This document shows, piece after piece, positions 47,963-57,987 of a DNA stretch of 64,000 nucleotides. Position 1 is the first letter of the stretch; each line of letters starts with the position of its first letter. This DNA is from Acinetobacter calcoaceticus (lineage in GTDB: Bacteria > Pseudomonadota > Gammaproteobacteria > Pseudomonadales > Moraxellaceae). The position numbers were made by a program, and so were the translations under genes. The notes beneath the pieces are model-generated. The model was given only the letters and a program-made list of their open reading frames with translations, was not told the DNA's origin and did no database searches. The DNA lies in contig NZ_JADVKT010000004.1 of the NCBI RefSeq assembly GCF_016508255.1, forward strand, positions 291,008-355,007, given 5' to 3'.

Positions 47963-48132
47963 ACCAAAGTACCATTGCCAAAAGTTGTACTGAGTGCATG
48001 CCATCGTTAACAGCATCACATGCAAATTAAATGTTATTTTTTAAGCAAAAATTCACATTTTCTTACGCTCAAAGCTTGGAATGTTTGTTAATCACGCTAT
48101 ATTCGATAAGGATAAGAACAGGAGAAAATAGC

Positions 48133-50817
48133 ATGGTTCAGCAAATCGATGCGCCACTGCGCGAGGATGTCCGCTTACTTGGTAATTTATTAGGTGAAAC
48201 CCTAAAGCAACATGCAGGACAAGAGCTGTTTAATCAGATCGAGCAAATTCGTGCTCTTGCCAAAGGTGCACGTGACGGCCACGCTGAAGCCCAAAAGCAA
48301 CTAGAACAATTATTTTTAAATCTACCCGACGACGAATTACTTCCCCTTACCCGAGCTTTTTCTCATTTCCTCAATTTTGCCAATATTGCCGAGCAATATC
48401 ATGTGGTCCGTAGCCGCAGACAAGCAGAGTTTGATTCGGATACCACTTCTCCGAACCCGCTTGTTCACCTATTTGAAAAATTTAAAGATAAAAGTATTTC
48501 GACAGAAAAGCTGTTCAAACAAGTTTGTGATCTTAATATTGAGTTAGTCCTTACGGCCCATCCAACCGAAGTTAGTCGCCGTACCCTCATTCAAAAATAT
48601 GATGATATCAATGCTTGTCTGTCACAACTTGATCAGCAAAAACTTACTCCCCGCGAACGTCAAAATGCGCTTGCCAACTTAAAGCAACAAATCAGTTCGG
48701 CATGGCAAACAGACGAAATCAGGCAGCACCGCCCGACACCTGTAGATGAAGCAAAATGGGGATTTGCCACAATTGAGCAAACGCTATGGAATGCAGTACC
48801 CAAGTTTATTCGTGAATTAAATGAACTCGTACAGCAAAATTGCGAACATGAGTTACCACTCAATATTGCTCCTGTCCGCTTTGCATCTTGGATGGGTGGA
48901 GACCGTGACGGTAACCCGAACGTTACTCATCATATTACGCAAGAAGTACTGTGGTTATCACGTTGGCAGGCTGCTGATCTTTATTTAAGAGACATTGAAA
49001 ATTTACGTTGGGAACTTTCAATTCAAACCTGCTCTGAAGAAATGACTCAAGCATTGGGTAGTCCACATGCAGAACCTTATCGTGAATATTTACGTGCTAC
49101 ACGAGAGCGCCTAAAAGCAACTCGTCATTGGTTAGCGCAACGCCTACAAGGCCTAGAAGCAGACGATACCAATGTCATCAAAAGCAAAGACGAACTTTTA
49201 CAACCTTTATTGCTGTGCTATCGCTCTTTAATCGACAGCAATTTACCTGAGATTGCGAATGGTCAATTACTCGATTTCATCTATCGGGTGAACTGTTTTG
49301 GAATTGAACTACTTAAACTCGATATCCGTCAAGAATCTGGTCGCCATCGTCAAGCCATTTCAGCCATTACCGAATATTTAGGTTTAGGTAATTTTGAATC
49401 TTGGACTGAACAGGCACGCCAAAACTTCCTGATTCAGGAACTACAAAGCAAACGCCCACTTTTACCAAAATATATTAATGAACCTGAAGGCAGTTTGATT
49501 GGACATCCAGATGTTCAAGAAGTTTTCGCAACCATGCGTACTTTGGCAGATCAACCACCTGAATCTTTAGGGGCTTATATTATTTCTATGGCTGAATATC
49601 CAAGCGATGTTTTAGCCGTTTTATTACTGCAAAAAGAAGCTGGTATTCAGCACCCTTTACGTGTAGTCCCTTTGTTTGAAACTTTAAAAGACTTAGATGG
49701 CGCCGCAAGCACCATGAATACGCTGTTCAATATGCATTGGTATAAGCAGCATATTCAGGGTAAACACGAAGTCATGATCGGTTACTCCGACTCTGCAAAA
49801 GATGCCGGTTTTATGTCTGCTAACTGGGCGCAATATCGTGCTCAAGAAGAGTTAACTGCTATCGCTCAAACTCACGGCGTACAATTGACGCTGTTCCATG
49901 GACGTGGTGGCTCAATTAGTCGTGGTGGTGCCCCAACACAACAAGCGCTATTTTCACAACCACCGGGTTCTATTTCTGGTGCAATCCGTGTAACAGAACA
50001 GGGTGAGATGATTCGCTTTAAATTCGGTTTAGAAGGGATTGCCATGCAAAACCTTGAAATCTATACCGCAGCAACACTCGAAGCAACCTTATTGCCACCA
50101 CCAGAACCTAAATCTGAATGGCGTGAACTGATGAACCGTATGACAGATCATTCTGTTAAAGTTTACCGCCAAACAGTTCGTGAAAACCCACATTTCGTTA
50201 AATATTTGCGTACGGTTACGCCTGAACTTGAATTACAAATGTTGCCTTTAGGTTCACGTCCGGCAAAACGTAAAGTCAGTGGTGGTATTGAATCTTTACG
50301 TGCTATTCCTTGGGTATTTGCGTGGACACAAATCCGTTTAATGTTACCTGCATGGTTAGGCACTGGAGCGGCTATTAACGAAGTCATTGCCGATCAGCAA
50401 AAAGCAACACTTGATGAAATGCTACAACAATGGCCTTACTTCCAGACCCTCATTGATATGCTGGAAATGGTATTGTCTAAAGCCGATGCCAATATTGCAC
50501 TTTATTACGAGTCCCATCTGACTGAAGATGAAGATTTAAAAGTATTGGGCAATCAATTACGTCAGCGATTAAAAGATGCCGTTGAAACCCTACTTGCATT
50601 AAAAGATGAATCAAAGCTTCTTAGCAATAACGAAGTACTCGATCAGTCTATGCAGGTTCGTAAGCCATATTTACTTCCTTTACACCTTTTACAAGCCGAA
50701 CTGATGAGACGCAGACGTGACTATCTCAAAGAGCGTCAGGCAGAAAATACACCTGTTGACCATGCACTTATGGTGAGTATTGCAGGTATTGCTGCTGGTT
50801 TACGTAATACAGGCTAA
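48133..50817 (+). CDS. ppc: Phosphoenolpyruvate carboxylase
   Basis: Anaplerotic carboxylation of PEP to oxaloacetate. It has 894 residues, near E. coli Ppc (883). Catalytic H143 lies in LTAHPTEVSRR; GYSDSAKDAGF and the FHGRGGSISRGG loop are intact; the C-terminus is RNTG as in other Ppc. ATG 48133 has AGGAG upstream; the frame extends 34 codons further without a better start. Confidence 0.96.
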   Translation: MVQQIDAPLREDVRLLGNLLGETLKQHAGQELFNQIEQIRALAKGARDGHAEAQKQLEQLFLNLPDDELLPLTRAFSHFLNFANIAEQYHVVRSRRQAEFDSDTTSPNPLVHLFEKFKDKSISTEKLFKQVCDLNIELVLTAHPTEVSRRTLIQKYDDINACLSQLDQQKLTPRERQNALANLKQQISSAWQTDEIRQHRPTPVDEAKWGFATIEQTLWNAVPKFIRELNELVQQNCEHELPLNIAPVRFASWMGGDRDGNPNVTHHITQEVLWLSRWQAADLYLRDIENLRWELSIQTCSEEMTQALGSPHAEPYREYLRATRERLKATRHWLAQRLQGLEADDTNVIKSKDELLQPLLLCYRSLIDSNLPEIANGQLLDFIYRVNCFGIELLKLDIRQESGRHRQAISAITEYLGLGNFESWTEQARQNFLIQELQSKRPLLPKYINEPEGSLIGHPDVQEVFATMRTLADQPPESLGAYIISMAEYPSDVLAVLLLQKEAGIQHPLRVVPLFETLKDLDGAASTMNTLFNMHWYKQHIQGKHEVMIGYSDSAKDAGFMSANWAQYRAQEELTAIAQTHGVQLTLFHGRGGSISRGGAPTQQALFSQPPGSISGAIRVTEQGEMIRFKFGLEGIAMQNLEIYTAATLEATLLPPPEPKSEWRELMNRMTDHSVKVYRQTVRENPHFVKYLRTVTPELELQMLPLGSRPAKRKVSGGIESLRAIPWVFAWTQIRLMLPAWLGTGAAINEVIADQQKATLDEMLQQWPYFQTLIDMLEMVLSKADANIALYYESHLTEDEDLKVLGNQLRQRLKDAVETLLALKDESKLLSNNEVLDQSMQVRKPYLLPLHLLQAELMRRRRDYLKERQAENTPVDHALMVSIAGIAAGLRNTG

Positions 50818-50841
50818 GCTGATTTTACCAATTGTTTAATA

Positions 50842-50872
50842 AAGCAGTGCATCATCGATGCACTGCTTTTTA
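50842..50872 (+). terminator. Terminator after ppc
   Basis: AAGCAGTGCAT (50842-50852) pairs with ATGCACTGCTT (50858-50868) around CATCG, followed by TTTTA. The remaining roughly 240 nt before the permease gene show only AT-rich sequence. Confidence 0.9.
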
Positions 50873-51115
50873 CTTACAAAGTTTCCCAGTTTTCTCAAAT
50901 TTTCCCCGATTTTCTATTTTTTTGAATATTTTTTAAAAATCAAAAAATTAATCTTTATTAGAAAAAAATAACTGATTCCTTATATTTAGAATTCATAAAA
51001 ATATACCAATCGTTAAAAAACAATTACTTTTCACCGCCATATTTAATACAAGAGATTAAATGCCTTTACAAGAAAGAGTATCATTGCACCAATTAAAGAA
51101 TAATGAGCTTATTTT

Positions 51116-52411
51116 ATGTCCAACTGGTTTCCAAAATGGCAGCCTTACCAAGGTGATGTTGACCATCGGCCGGTCTCTACCAATGAATATCTCCCACCAG
51201 TTCAAAGTGCTATTTTAGGTATTCAGCACGCATTTGCGATGTTTGGAGCAACTGTTTTAGCGCCGTTGCTCATGGGTTTTAATCCGAACCTTGCTATTTT
51301 AATGTCTGGAATCTGTACCATCCTGTTCTTTTTAATTACAGGTGGTCGTGTTCCAAGTTATTTAGGTTCAAGTTTTGCCTTTATTGGGGTGGTTGCAGCA
51401 GCAACTGGGCATATTACGGGTTCTGGTGCAAATCCTAATCTCTCTATGGCTTTAGGTGGAATCGTAGCATGTGGTGTGTTTTATGCCATCATCGGTTTTA
51501 TTGTGATGCTCACCGGCACGCGCTGGATTGAAAAACTCATGCCGCCTGTCGTGACTGGCGCGATTGTAATGATCATTGGTCTAAACCTCGCACCCGTTAC
51601 AATTAAAGGCGTTGCAGGGCAACCATTTGAAATGTGGATGGCATTAATTACTGTACTTTGTATGGGGAGCATTGCCGTATTTACACGTGGTTTATTACAA
51701 CGTCTGCTTCTATTAGTTGGTCTAATTTTGGCTTATGTGATTTATGCGATCACCACCAATGGCTTAGGTTTAGGAAAACCTATCGATTTTAGCCAGATTT
51801 CAGCGGCTGCATGGTTCGGTATTCCAAGCTTTTCTCATCCTACGTTTGATACTAGAGCGATGCTAATTATTGCTCCGGTTGCGCTCATTTTAGTCGCGGA
51901 AAACTTAGGGCATATTAAAGCTGTTGGTGCGATGACTGGCGAAAATCTGACTCCCCACTTAGGTAAAGCATTTGTCGCAGATGGTTTGGCAACCACGCTT
52001 TCAGGTAGTGTAGGTGCTCCAGGCATGACGACTTATGGTGAAAACATTGGTGTTATGGCAGTCACTCGTGTGTACTCAACTATTGTCTTTGTTATTGCGG
52101 GTGTCTTCGCGATTTTCTTAGGACTATCTCCAAAATTTGGTGCTGTAATTAGTACAATTCCAAGTGCAGTTCTCACTGGTGCGTCTATTGTCGTGTTTGG
52201 TTTAATTACCATTGCTGGTGCAAAAATCTGGATTGAAAACAAAGTTGATTTTTCTAACAATAAAAACCTGATTGTTGCTTCTGTAACGATTATTTTAGGT
52301 GCTGGAAATTTTGAATTATTGTTCGGTAATTTCAATTTAGGTGGTATCGGTACCGCAACTTTTGCAGCCATTATTTTAAATTGGCTGTTTAGTTTAAAAG
52401 ATAAAACTTAA
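51116..52411 (+). CDS. NCS2-family pyrimidine permease (UraA/RutG-like)
   Basis: A 431-residue transporter with about 14 membrane segments. The N-terminal GIQHAFAMFGATVLAPLLMGF, SSFAFIGVV and the substrate-site ENLGHIKAVGAMTG are those of uracil/pyrimidine transporters of the nucleobase-ascorbate family. It imports uracil or related bases with H+. It is followed by its own terminator and a LysR gene. Confidence 0.88.
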   Translation: MSNWFPKWQPYQGDVDHRPVSTNEYLPPVQSAILGIQHAFAMFGATVLAPLLMGFNPNLAILMSGICTILFFLITGGRVPSYLGSSFAFIGVVAAATGHITGSGANPNLSMALGGIVACGVFYAIIGFIVMLTGTRWIEKLMPPVVTGAIVMIIGLNLAPVTIKGVAGQPFEMWMALITVLCMGSIAVFTRGLLQRLLLLVGLILAYVIYAITTNGLGLGKPIDFSQISAAAWFGIPSFSHPTFDTRAMLIIAPVALILVAENLGHIKAVGAMTGENLTPHLGKAFVADGLATTLSGSVGAPGMTTYGENIGVMAVTRVYSTIVFVIAGVFAIFLGLSPKFGAVISTIPSAVLTGASIVVFGLITIAGAKIWIENKVDFSNNKNLIVASVTIILGAGNFELLFGNFNLGGIGTATFAAIILNWLFSLKDKT

Positions 52412-52416
52412 ATTCA

Positions 52417-52445
52417 AAAAGGCAGCATAAGCTGCCTTTTTTCAT
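52417..52445 (+). terminator. Terminator after the pyrimidine permease gene
   Basis: AAAAGGCAGC (52417-52426) pairs with GCTGCCTTTT (52431-52440) around ATAA, followed by TT. Starts 6 nt past the stop. Confidence 0.92.
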
Positions 52446-52490
52446 TACGATTTAGTATGATGACTTTTACCCTTCAATACGTTCCCCATT

Positions 52491-53381
52491 ATGCGTTTTG
52501 ATTTTTTTGATTTACAACTGGTTCTCCATATTGTCTCTACAGGTAGCCTAACCAAAGGCGCGGACCGCTCCGCTATTTCACTTCAAGCTGCTAGTGAACG
52601 TATCAAAAAACTCGAACAATATTTTGAAACACCCTTATTTATTCGTCAGACCACTGGCGTGGAGCTCACCACGGCAGGACACGCTTTTGTAGAACATGCT
52701 CGTCAGCTTTTGGCACAAAAAGATCAACTAGAACAAGAAATGCTACGTTTTAGGCCCCCTACCACAGAATCATTAACGCTTTGGTGTAACTCTTCTGCCC
52801 AAAGCGAATATCTGCCCCCGTTACTACCGCAATATCTGGTGCTTCATCCCGAAATGAATATTGATTTACATGAAGCGGAAAGCTCTGAAATTGTAGAAGC
52901 ACTGACCAAAGGTATTGCTAGATTGGGATTGGTTTCAAGTTTCTTCGATACTCGACATTTACACACTCAAGAATTTGCTAGTGATCCTTTGGTCTTGATT
53001 TGCCCTGCTACTCATCAGCTAGCCCAATATCAAGCATTAAATCTGGTGGATGCACTAAGCTATGGCTTTATTGGCCTTATGCCGCATCACTCACTGCAAC
53101 AATCCATTGAAACCCAAGCTAAGTTATTAGGCTTTAACATACAGTACCGTTTGCGTTTACCTAACTTTGGTGCAATTGCTGAGGTTGTGGCGAAAGGTGT
53201 TGGAATTGCAATTATGCCCGCTCGGGCTGCACAGCGTTTGCAATCGGACTACCATTTCCACTCCATTCAGCTCCTCGGCGCATGGGCAAACCGTAAACTG
53301 CTTTTGGCTACCCAAAATTTTAGTCAGCTTCCTAGCAGTTACCAACAATTTGCAGATTTTTTACTGCAACATCGCCCTTAA
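52491..53381 (+). CDS. LysR-family transcriptional regulator
   Basis: A 296-residue LTTR with helix-turn-helix in residues 1-60 (FDLQLVLHIVSTGSLTKGADRSAISLQAASERIKKLE) and a substrate-binding effector domain. It ends 9 nt before the convergent TauE-type gene; in other proteobacteria such LysR/TauE pairs are common, so the exporter may be its target, although they do not share a promoter here. Confidence 0.87.
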   Translation: MRFDFFDLQLVLHIVSTGSLTKGADRSAISLQAASERIKKLEQYFETPLFIRQTTGVELTTAGHAFVEHARQLLAQKDQLEQEMLRFRPPTTESLTLWCNSSAQSEYLPPLLPQYLVLHPEMNIDLHEAESSEIVEALTKGIARLGLVSSFFDTRHLHTQEFASDPLVLICPATHQLAQYQALNLVDALSYGFIGLMPHHSLQQSIETQAKLLGFNIQYRLRLPNFGAIAEVVAKGVGIAIMPARAAQRLQSDYHFHSIQLLGAWANRKLLLATQNFSQLPSSYQQFADFLLQHRP

Positions 53382-53390
53382 ACACTTGGC

Positions 53391-54122
53391 TTAGTGCAAG
53401 ACCATATAAATTCCTAATGACACCAAACCAATAAAAAATATACGACGAAATTTTTGTTCATTGAGTCGATAACGGATTTTTTTACCTAACCACATTCCAA
53501 CTAATGCAGCCAATAAAGCCGCAAAAGATAAACGGTAGTCCAGTGTTATTCCTGACATAGGGTTGTGGTGTAAAAAGACTGCAAGACAAATGGTAGAGAC
53601 AGTAAAAGTCAGCCCCAAAGCCTGTACCAACTCATCACGTTTTAAATGCAACGACTGCAAGTAAGGCACTACTGGAATAATAATCACACCTGTTGCTACC
53701 GTCACTGCCCCACCAATATAACCAATGATGGGCGATAACCAACGCTCGTACTTCCCTAAGTGCGGAAGCTTTTTCACGCATAGACCGTAGAGCCCATATA
53801 AGGCCAACATACAGCCTAATAAAATTTCACTACTATGCCCATGACTTTGGCTCAAGGTGGGCAGAAAGCTCCATATTGAGCCCACCACAATGCCTACAAG
53901 CAAAGTCCAGAAACGGCGAATAAAAGACCAGACATGCCCCTCAGCGAAAAGCTGCCAGACATTAGTGACCATTGAAGGAACAATCAGAAGAGATGCTGCT
54001 TGAAAAGGACTCATTGCGATGGTGAGTAGGCCCATCGATACCGCGGGCAACCCTAAGCCGATCATGCCTTTAATCATGCCAGCAAAGGCAAACACCACCA
54101 TAATAATTGCTAGAAATGTCAC
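53391..54122 (-). CDS. TauE/SafE family sulfite/organosulfonate exporter-like membrane protein
   Basis: A 243-residue protein with about seven membrane segments in two repeats (AGMIKGMIGLGLPAVSMGLLTI and IGYIGGAVTVATGVIIIPVVPYLQ are the repeat signatures). It starts at GTG 54122 with GGAG 7 nt upstream. The family is proposed to export sulfite, sulfoacetate or other C2 compounds; the substrate is unknown. Confidence 0.85.
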   Translation of the reverse strand: MTFLAIIMVVFAFAGMIKGMIGLGLPAVSMGLLTIAMSPFQAASLLIVPSMVTNVWQLFAEGHVWSFIRRFWTLLVGIVVGSIWSFLPTLSQSHGHSSEILLGCMLALYGLYGLCVKKLPHLGKYERWLSPIIGYIGGAVTVATGVIIIPVVPYLQSLHLKRDELVQALGLTFTVSTICLAVFLHHNPMSGITLDYRLSFAALLAALVGMWLGKKIRYRLNEQKFRRIFFIGLVSLGIYMVLH

Positions 54123-54200
54123 TGTTTATCTCCGATTCCCTACAAGGCTATGCTACGGAAAAAACAGGCTTTGCCCTATTCTTGTTTTTAGGAGAAGGCC

Positions 54201-55490
54201 TCAATTAAAAGTTGAGGCCGTTTTATATTTTTCTTCTAATACATTGCTAAAAATGCTTTCAATCATCCAAACTCGGTACAAGCTATTAAATACATAGCTC
54301 TGACCATCAATACGCAACTCTAAAACAGGTAAATCAGGCTGATGCTTTTCTTTGCAAAATGCATCATTTTGCGCTAGAGCAGATAGCACATCCTGCTCGG
54401 TTAACTGCTCAATTCCCAACTGCTGCTGCAATTCCTGGAAATGCTTTTGGAAAGATAAATCTTTACCTTTCGTCCAAACAGCCTGCAAAATCGTGAAAAT
54501 TGTATCGATTTGCTGATTTTCCTGCACACTATAGAAAAGCTTTGCCATTTCAAGCGTACTTTCTTCTGTAGGACGGCAAAAAGGAGTGAATGTTACATCT
54601 GTTCGTTTAGAAACACGTGTTGCCAAACTCCAGTCAAACCAGTCTCGACCTTGATAGCTTAAGGGATAAACTTTTAATTGAATGTCGTAATAATCAGCCA
54701 GTTCTTCCTTAATATAGGCAAGTAGCAGCCAACTCATTGGATCTTCTAAAGCTACATAGATATCGAGTTCCGGACGAAGTGTCTGAATTTCAGTAAGTGC
54801 CTCAGCATCATTAATCAAATGTTCACGCCATTCGATATGATTAATTAAAAAGATCGGATTACCAGTAAGTAGTTTTTGTTGTTTTAGACGACGAGTTAAA
54901 CGCAATAAATCATCTACTGCATGATATTTACGTCCACCAAATTCAAAGTATGCAGCTGGTACAGACTCATCCGTAAAAATACGTTCTGACAAATGTTGCG
55001 GAAGCTGATGTTTAACTGCCATGGCATGTAAAGTACGTAGCTTTCCATATTGTTGCTGCCAAAGCATGTGAAAAATATCTTCTAGTAAATGTAAGAAATT
55101 CTGACCTTGTAATGGGGTTCTTTTTAATATAACAGCGGCTTGTTTTAAAGATTCTTGGCTTGGGATTTCTGGAAATTCATCAAAAGCAAAACGATGCTGT
55201 TTGGCTAATATTTTGGCATCATTTAAACAATAATTTTGCCACTCTTCATGTGACATACCATTCGGAGGTTCAGAAGCCGTATGCGAAATAATAATTTTTA
55301 AGGGTTTAAGTTCATCACTTAAAATCTCATCGAGCTGAGAGAGTTGCTGAACAGCTAAGTAGCTATACACATCATCAAGTCGTAAATGAATACTTAAACC
55401 ATTTTCCGTGGGTAACACCGCTTGACGAGAAGGCTTTTGGTAAAACCAGCTCGATCGGATAGGGTCAAACCAACGGCGTAGCAGTGACAT
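54201..55490 (-). CDS. Double thioredoxin-fold protein related to HCCA isomerase/DsbA family (function unknown)
   Basis: A 429-residue cytoplasmic protein apparently made of two DsbA-like/2-hydroxychromene-2-carboxylate isomerase-like halves. Each half begins with a similar strand-loop-helix: IHLRLDDVYSYLAVQQL (about 34-50) and YVALEDPMSWLLLAYIK (about 243-259). Neither has a CxxC, so disulphide chemistry is unlikely; GSH-dependent isomerase-like chemistry is possible. A stem overlapping the stop (54197-54219) may act in termination. Upstream lies a run of mini-ORFs. Confidence 0.65.
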   Translation of the reverse strand: MSLLRRWFDPIRSSWFYQKPSRQAVLPTENGLSIHLRLDDVYSYLAVQQLSQLDEILSDELKPLKIIISHTASEPPNGMSHEEWQNYCLNDAKILAKQHRFAFDEFPEIPSQESLKQAAVILKRTPLQGQNFLHLLEDIFHMLWQQQYGKLRTLHAMAVKHQLPQHLSERIFTDESVPAAYFEFGGRKYHAVDDLLRLTRRLKQQKLLTGNPIFLINHIEWREHLINDAEALTEIQTLRPELDIYVALEDPMSWLLLAYIKEELADYYDIQLKVYPLSYQGRDWFDWSLATRVSKRTDVTFTPFCRPTEESTLEMAKLFYSVQENQQIDTIFTILQAVWTKGKDLSFQKHFQELQQQLGIEQLTEQDVLSALAQNDAFCKEKHQPDLPVLELRIDGQSYVFNSLYRVWMIESIFSNVLEEKYKTASTFN

Positions 55491-55727
55491 GAGAGTAGAG
55501 CCTCTAAAAAATAAATCCTAAGCAAGACCAAAAAACTGCTTTGATCGCAGTACAAAGTGCCGCAGAAGCTTCATATACAAAATGCTGACGAGCTCTGCTG
55601 ACGCAGAACAAACATCATGTTATTGCACGTGTTCCTGCATCGGTGAAGATTTTATCATCATTTTATGGCAAACCCATAGAATGACTTGCAACACCTTCAT
55701 CTAGAAGCCTATTTTTTTTATCATACG
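55491..55727 (-). other. Run of coupled mini-ORFs downstream of ilvD
   Basis: On the minus strand three short ORFs are chained: 55700-55620 (26 codons, MKVLQVILWVCHKMMIKSSP...), 55618-55571 (15 codons, MMFVLRQQSSSAFCI, starting 1 nt after the previous stop) and 55574-55518 (18 codons, MKLLRHFVLRSKQFFGLA, overlapping by ATGA). Another frame is open for 38 codons without a normal start. A TCTGCGTCAGCAGA hairpin lies inside. It could be an sRNA, a leader for the 54201-55490 gene or chance. Confidence 0.3.
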
Positions 55728-55778
55728 TAAAAAATGCACCCTCAACCTGATAATAATTCATCGTGCTGATGGGTGCAT
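55728..55778 (-). terminator. Terminator after ilvD
   Basis: On the minus strand ATGCACCC (55778-55771) pairs with GGGTGCAT (55741-55734), followed by T5. The loop is long (29 nt) and contains a smaller stem. It is 32 nt past the ilvD stop. Confidence 0.7.
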
Positions 55779-55809
55779 GATTTCTACTCAATTGTTAAAA
55801 TTGAATATT

Positions 55810-57639
55810 TTATAGAACGCGTACAGCTCCTTTCGCCGCACTTGTTGTATGCATTGCATAAACTTTTAACGCTTTTGATACCTTACGTTTACGTTCTTCT
55901 TTCGGATGCCAGCCTTTCGCTTCTTGAACTGTACGACGGTGCGCCATAGTCGCATCATCAACGTTCAAGTGAATGGTACGATTTGGAATATCAATTTCAA
56001 TGGTGTCACCATCTTCTACCAAACCAATTGCGCCACCTTCAGCAGCTTCTGGCGAAACATGTCCTATCGAAAGACCTGATGAACCACCAGAGAAACGGCC
56101 ATCTGTAACCAATGCACAGTCTTTTCCTAAACCTTTCGATTTAAGATAGCTGGTTGGGTAAAGCATTTCTTGCATACCCGGACCACCACGTGGACCTTCG
56201 TAACGAATAACAACCACATCGCCAGCTTTAATGTCATGACCCAAAATTGCATCTACAGCCGCATCTTGACTCTCAAACACACGTGCAGTACCAGTAAATT
56301 TCAAAATAGATTCATCTACACCCGCAGTTTTCACAATACAGCCATCAAGAGCGATGTTGCCGTATAGAACGGCTAAACCACCGTCTTTAGAGAATGCATG
56401 TTCTGCATTGCGGATAACACCCTTTTCACGATCGCCATCTAAAGTTGCATAGTAACGATTTTGAGAGAATGCAACTTGTGTTGGAACCCCACCCGGAGAT
56501 GAGCGATAGAATTCATACACATCTGCATCTTCTGTACGAATAATATCCCACTTGTCCAACGCATCTTTTAACGTTTTCTCATGGACTGTTGGTAGTGATA
56601 CATCAAGTAAATTCGCACGATCAAGCTCACCCAAGATGGCCATAATACCGCCAGCACGGTGTACGTCTTCCATATGAACGTCTTGTTTTGCAGGCGCTAC
56701 TTTAGACAATACAGGAACTCGACGTGATAATTCGTCAATATCGTCCATTGTAAAGTCAACTTCGGCTTCACTTGCAGCAGCCAATAAATGTAGAACCGTA
56801 TTGGTTGAACCACCCATTGCAATATCAAGCGTCATGGCATTTTTAAATGCAGCCTTTGTTGCAATTGAACGCGGTAAAATGCTTGCATCTTCTTGTTCAT
56901 AATAGCGTTTAGCCAATTCAACAATAAGCTGACCTGCTTTTAAGAATAATTTTTTACGATTCGCATGTGTCGCAACAATCGAACCATTGCCCGGTAAAGA
57001 TAAACCCAAAGCTTCTGTTAAACAGTTCATTGAGTTTGCAGTAAACATGCCTGAACATGAACCACATGTTGGACATGCTGAACGTTCAAATTCCGCTACT
57101 TCTTCATCTGTATAACTTTCATCAGCCGCAACAACCATGGCATCAACAAGGTCAATCGCTTTTTCATTACCACGGAATTTAACCTTACCCGCTTCCATTG
57201 GGCCGCCAGACACAAAAACCACTGGAATATTCAAGCGCATCGCAGCCATGAGCATTCCCGGAGTAATCTTGTCACAGTTAGAAATACAGACCATAGCATC
57301 AGCACAATGCGCATTTACCATGTACTCTACTGAGTCAGCAATTAAATCACGTGATGGTAGAGAGTAAAGCATGCCGTCATGCCCCATTGCGATCCCGTCA
57401 TCAACTGCAATCGTATTGAACTCTTTAGCAACACCACCTGATGCCTGAATTTCTGCTGCAACAAGCTGCCCTAGATCTTTAAGATGTACATGGCCTGGAA
57501 CAAATTGAGTAAATGAATTGACTACCGCAATAATCGGTTTGCCGAAATCCTCATCTTTCATTCCTGTTGCACGCCATAAGCCACGTGCGCCAGCCATATT
57601 TCTTCCATGTGTCGATGTTTTTGAACGATAGTCAGGCAT
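55810..57639 (-). CDS. ilvD: Dihydroxy-acid dehydratase IlvD
   Basis: Third step of valine/isoleucine synthesis: dihydroxy acid to 2-keto acid. It has 609 residues (E. coli 616). Fe-S cysteines C122 ([10 protein letters not shown]) and C195 (CGSCSGMFT) are present; position 49 is not cysteine, which points to the E. coli-like [4Fe-4S] class. ATG 57639 ([14 protein letters not shown]) matches family starts; the frame opening at 57681 is rejected. Confidence 0.96.
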   Translation of the reverse strand: MPDYRSKTSTHGRNMAGARGLWRATGMKDEDFGKPIIAVVNSFTQFVPGHVHLKDLGQLVAAEIQASGGVAKEFNTIAVDDGIAMGHDGMLYSLPSRDLIADSVEYMVNAHCADAMVCISNCDKITPGMLMAAMRLNIPVVFVSGGPMEAGKVKFRGNEKAIDLVDAMVVAADESYTDEEVAEFERSACPTCGSCSGMFTANSMNCLTEALGLSLPGNGSIVATHANRKKLFLKAGQLIVELAKRYYEQEDASILPRSIATKAAFKNAMTLDIAMGGSTNTVLHLLAAASEAEVDFTMDDIDELSRRVPVLSKVAPAKQDVHMEDVHRAGGIMAILGELDRANLLDVSLPTVHEKTLKDALDKWDIIRTEDADVYEFYRSSPGGVPTQVAFSQNRYYATLDGDREKGVIRNAEHAFSKDGGLAVLYGNIALDGCIVKTAGVDESILKFTGTARVFESQDAAVDAILGHDIKAGDVVVIRYEGPRGGPGMQEMLYPTSYLKSKGLGKDCALVTDGRFSGGSSGLSIGHVSPEAAEGGAIGLVEDGDTIEIDIPNRTIHLNVDDATMAHRRTVQEAKGWHPKEERKRKVSKALKVYAMHTTSAAKGAVRVL

Positions 57640-57987
57640 TAGTGTTTCCAACAAGTTGTGCTTGAGTGAAATGACTTCCACTCTGGCGAATGATACTGAT
57701 ATAGCGTTAGATCAGTCGGAATATTGACTCATCATCATAATTTGATCATTCTCCATTCTATACAAGCAAATAATATTCGGAAAGCCAAGAACAGTAATAG
57801 TCAGTCAATATTTAGCAAAACTTCCATGAATAATTTTTTATTTTTTCATAACCTTTTTTTATCAATAAAAATTTTTTCAATAATTTTTTGTTCGCTATTT
57901 AAAAACCAATCCTCTCAACAGCCATGAGCTTAGGGCTTCAATCGTTTTTCACGTATACTACCCACAAACTCTTTTTGGAATGCATTT
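57640..57987. other. Divergent intergenic region between ilvD and fmt
   Basis: A 348-nt AT-rich spacer. A TATACT at 57954-57959 could be the -10 of fmt. A short ORF in it (57724-57927) has no ribosome site and AT-driven composition. I see no branched-chain-codon leader peptide for ilvD. Confidence 0.4.

Noticed and set aside
54197..54219. GGCCTCAA/TTGAGGCC stem as terminator of the 54201-55490 gene
   Set aside because: The stem overlaps the stop codon but the T-rich stretch is on the opposite strand, so the direction is wrong for that gene; left as a note.
57724..57927. 67-codon ORF between ilvD and fmt as a gene or ilv leader peptide
   Set aside because: No ribosome site, on the strand opposite to ilvD, no branched-chain codon run; Asn/Ser/Phe-rich composition reflects AT-rich DNA.
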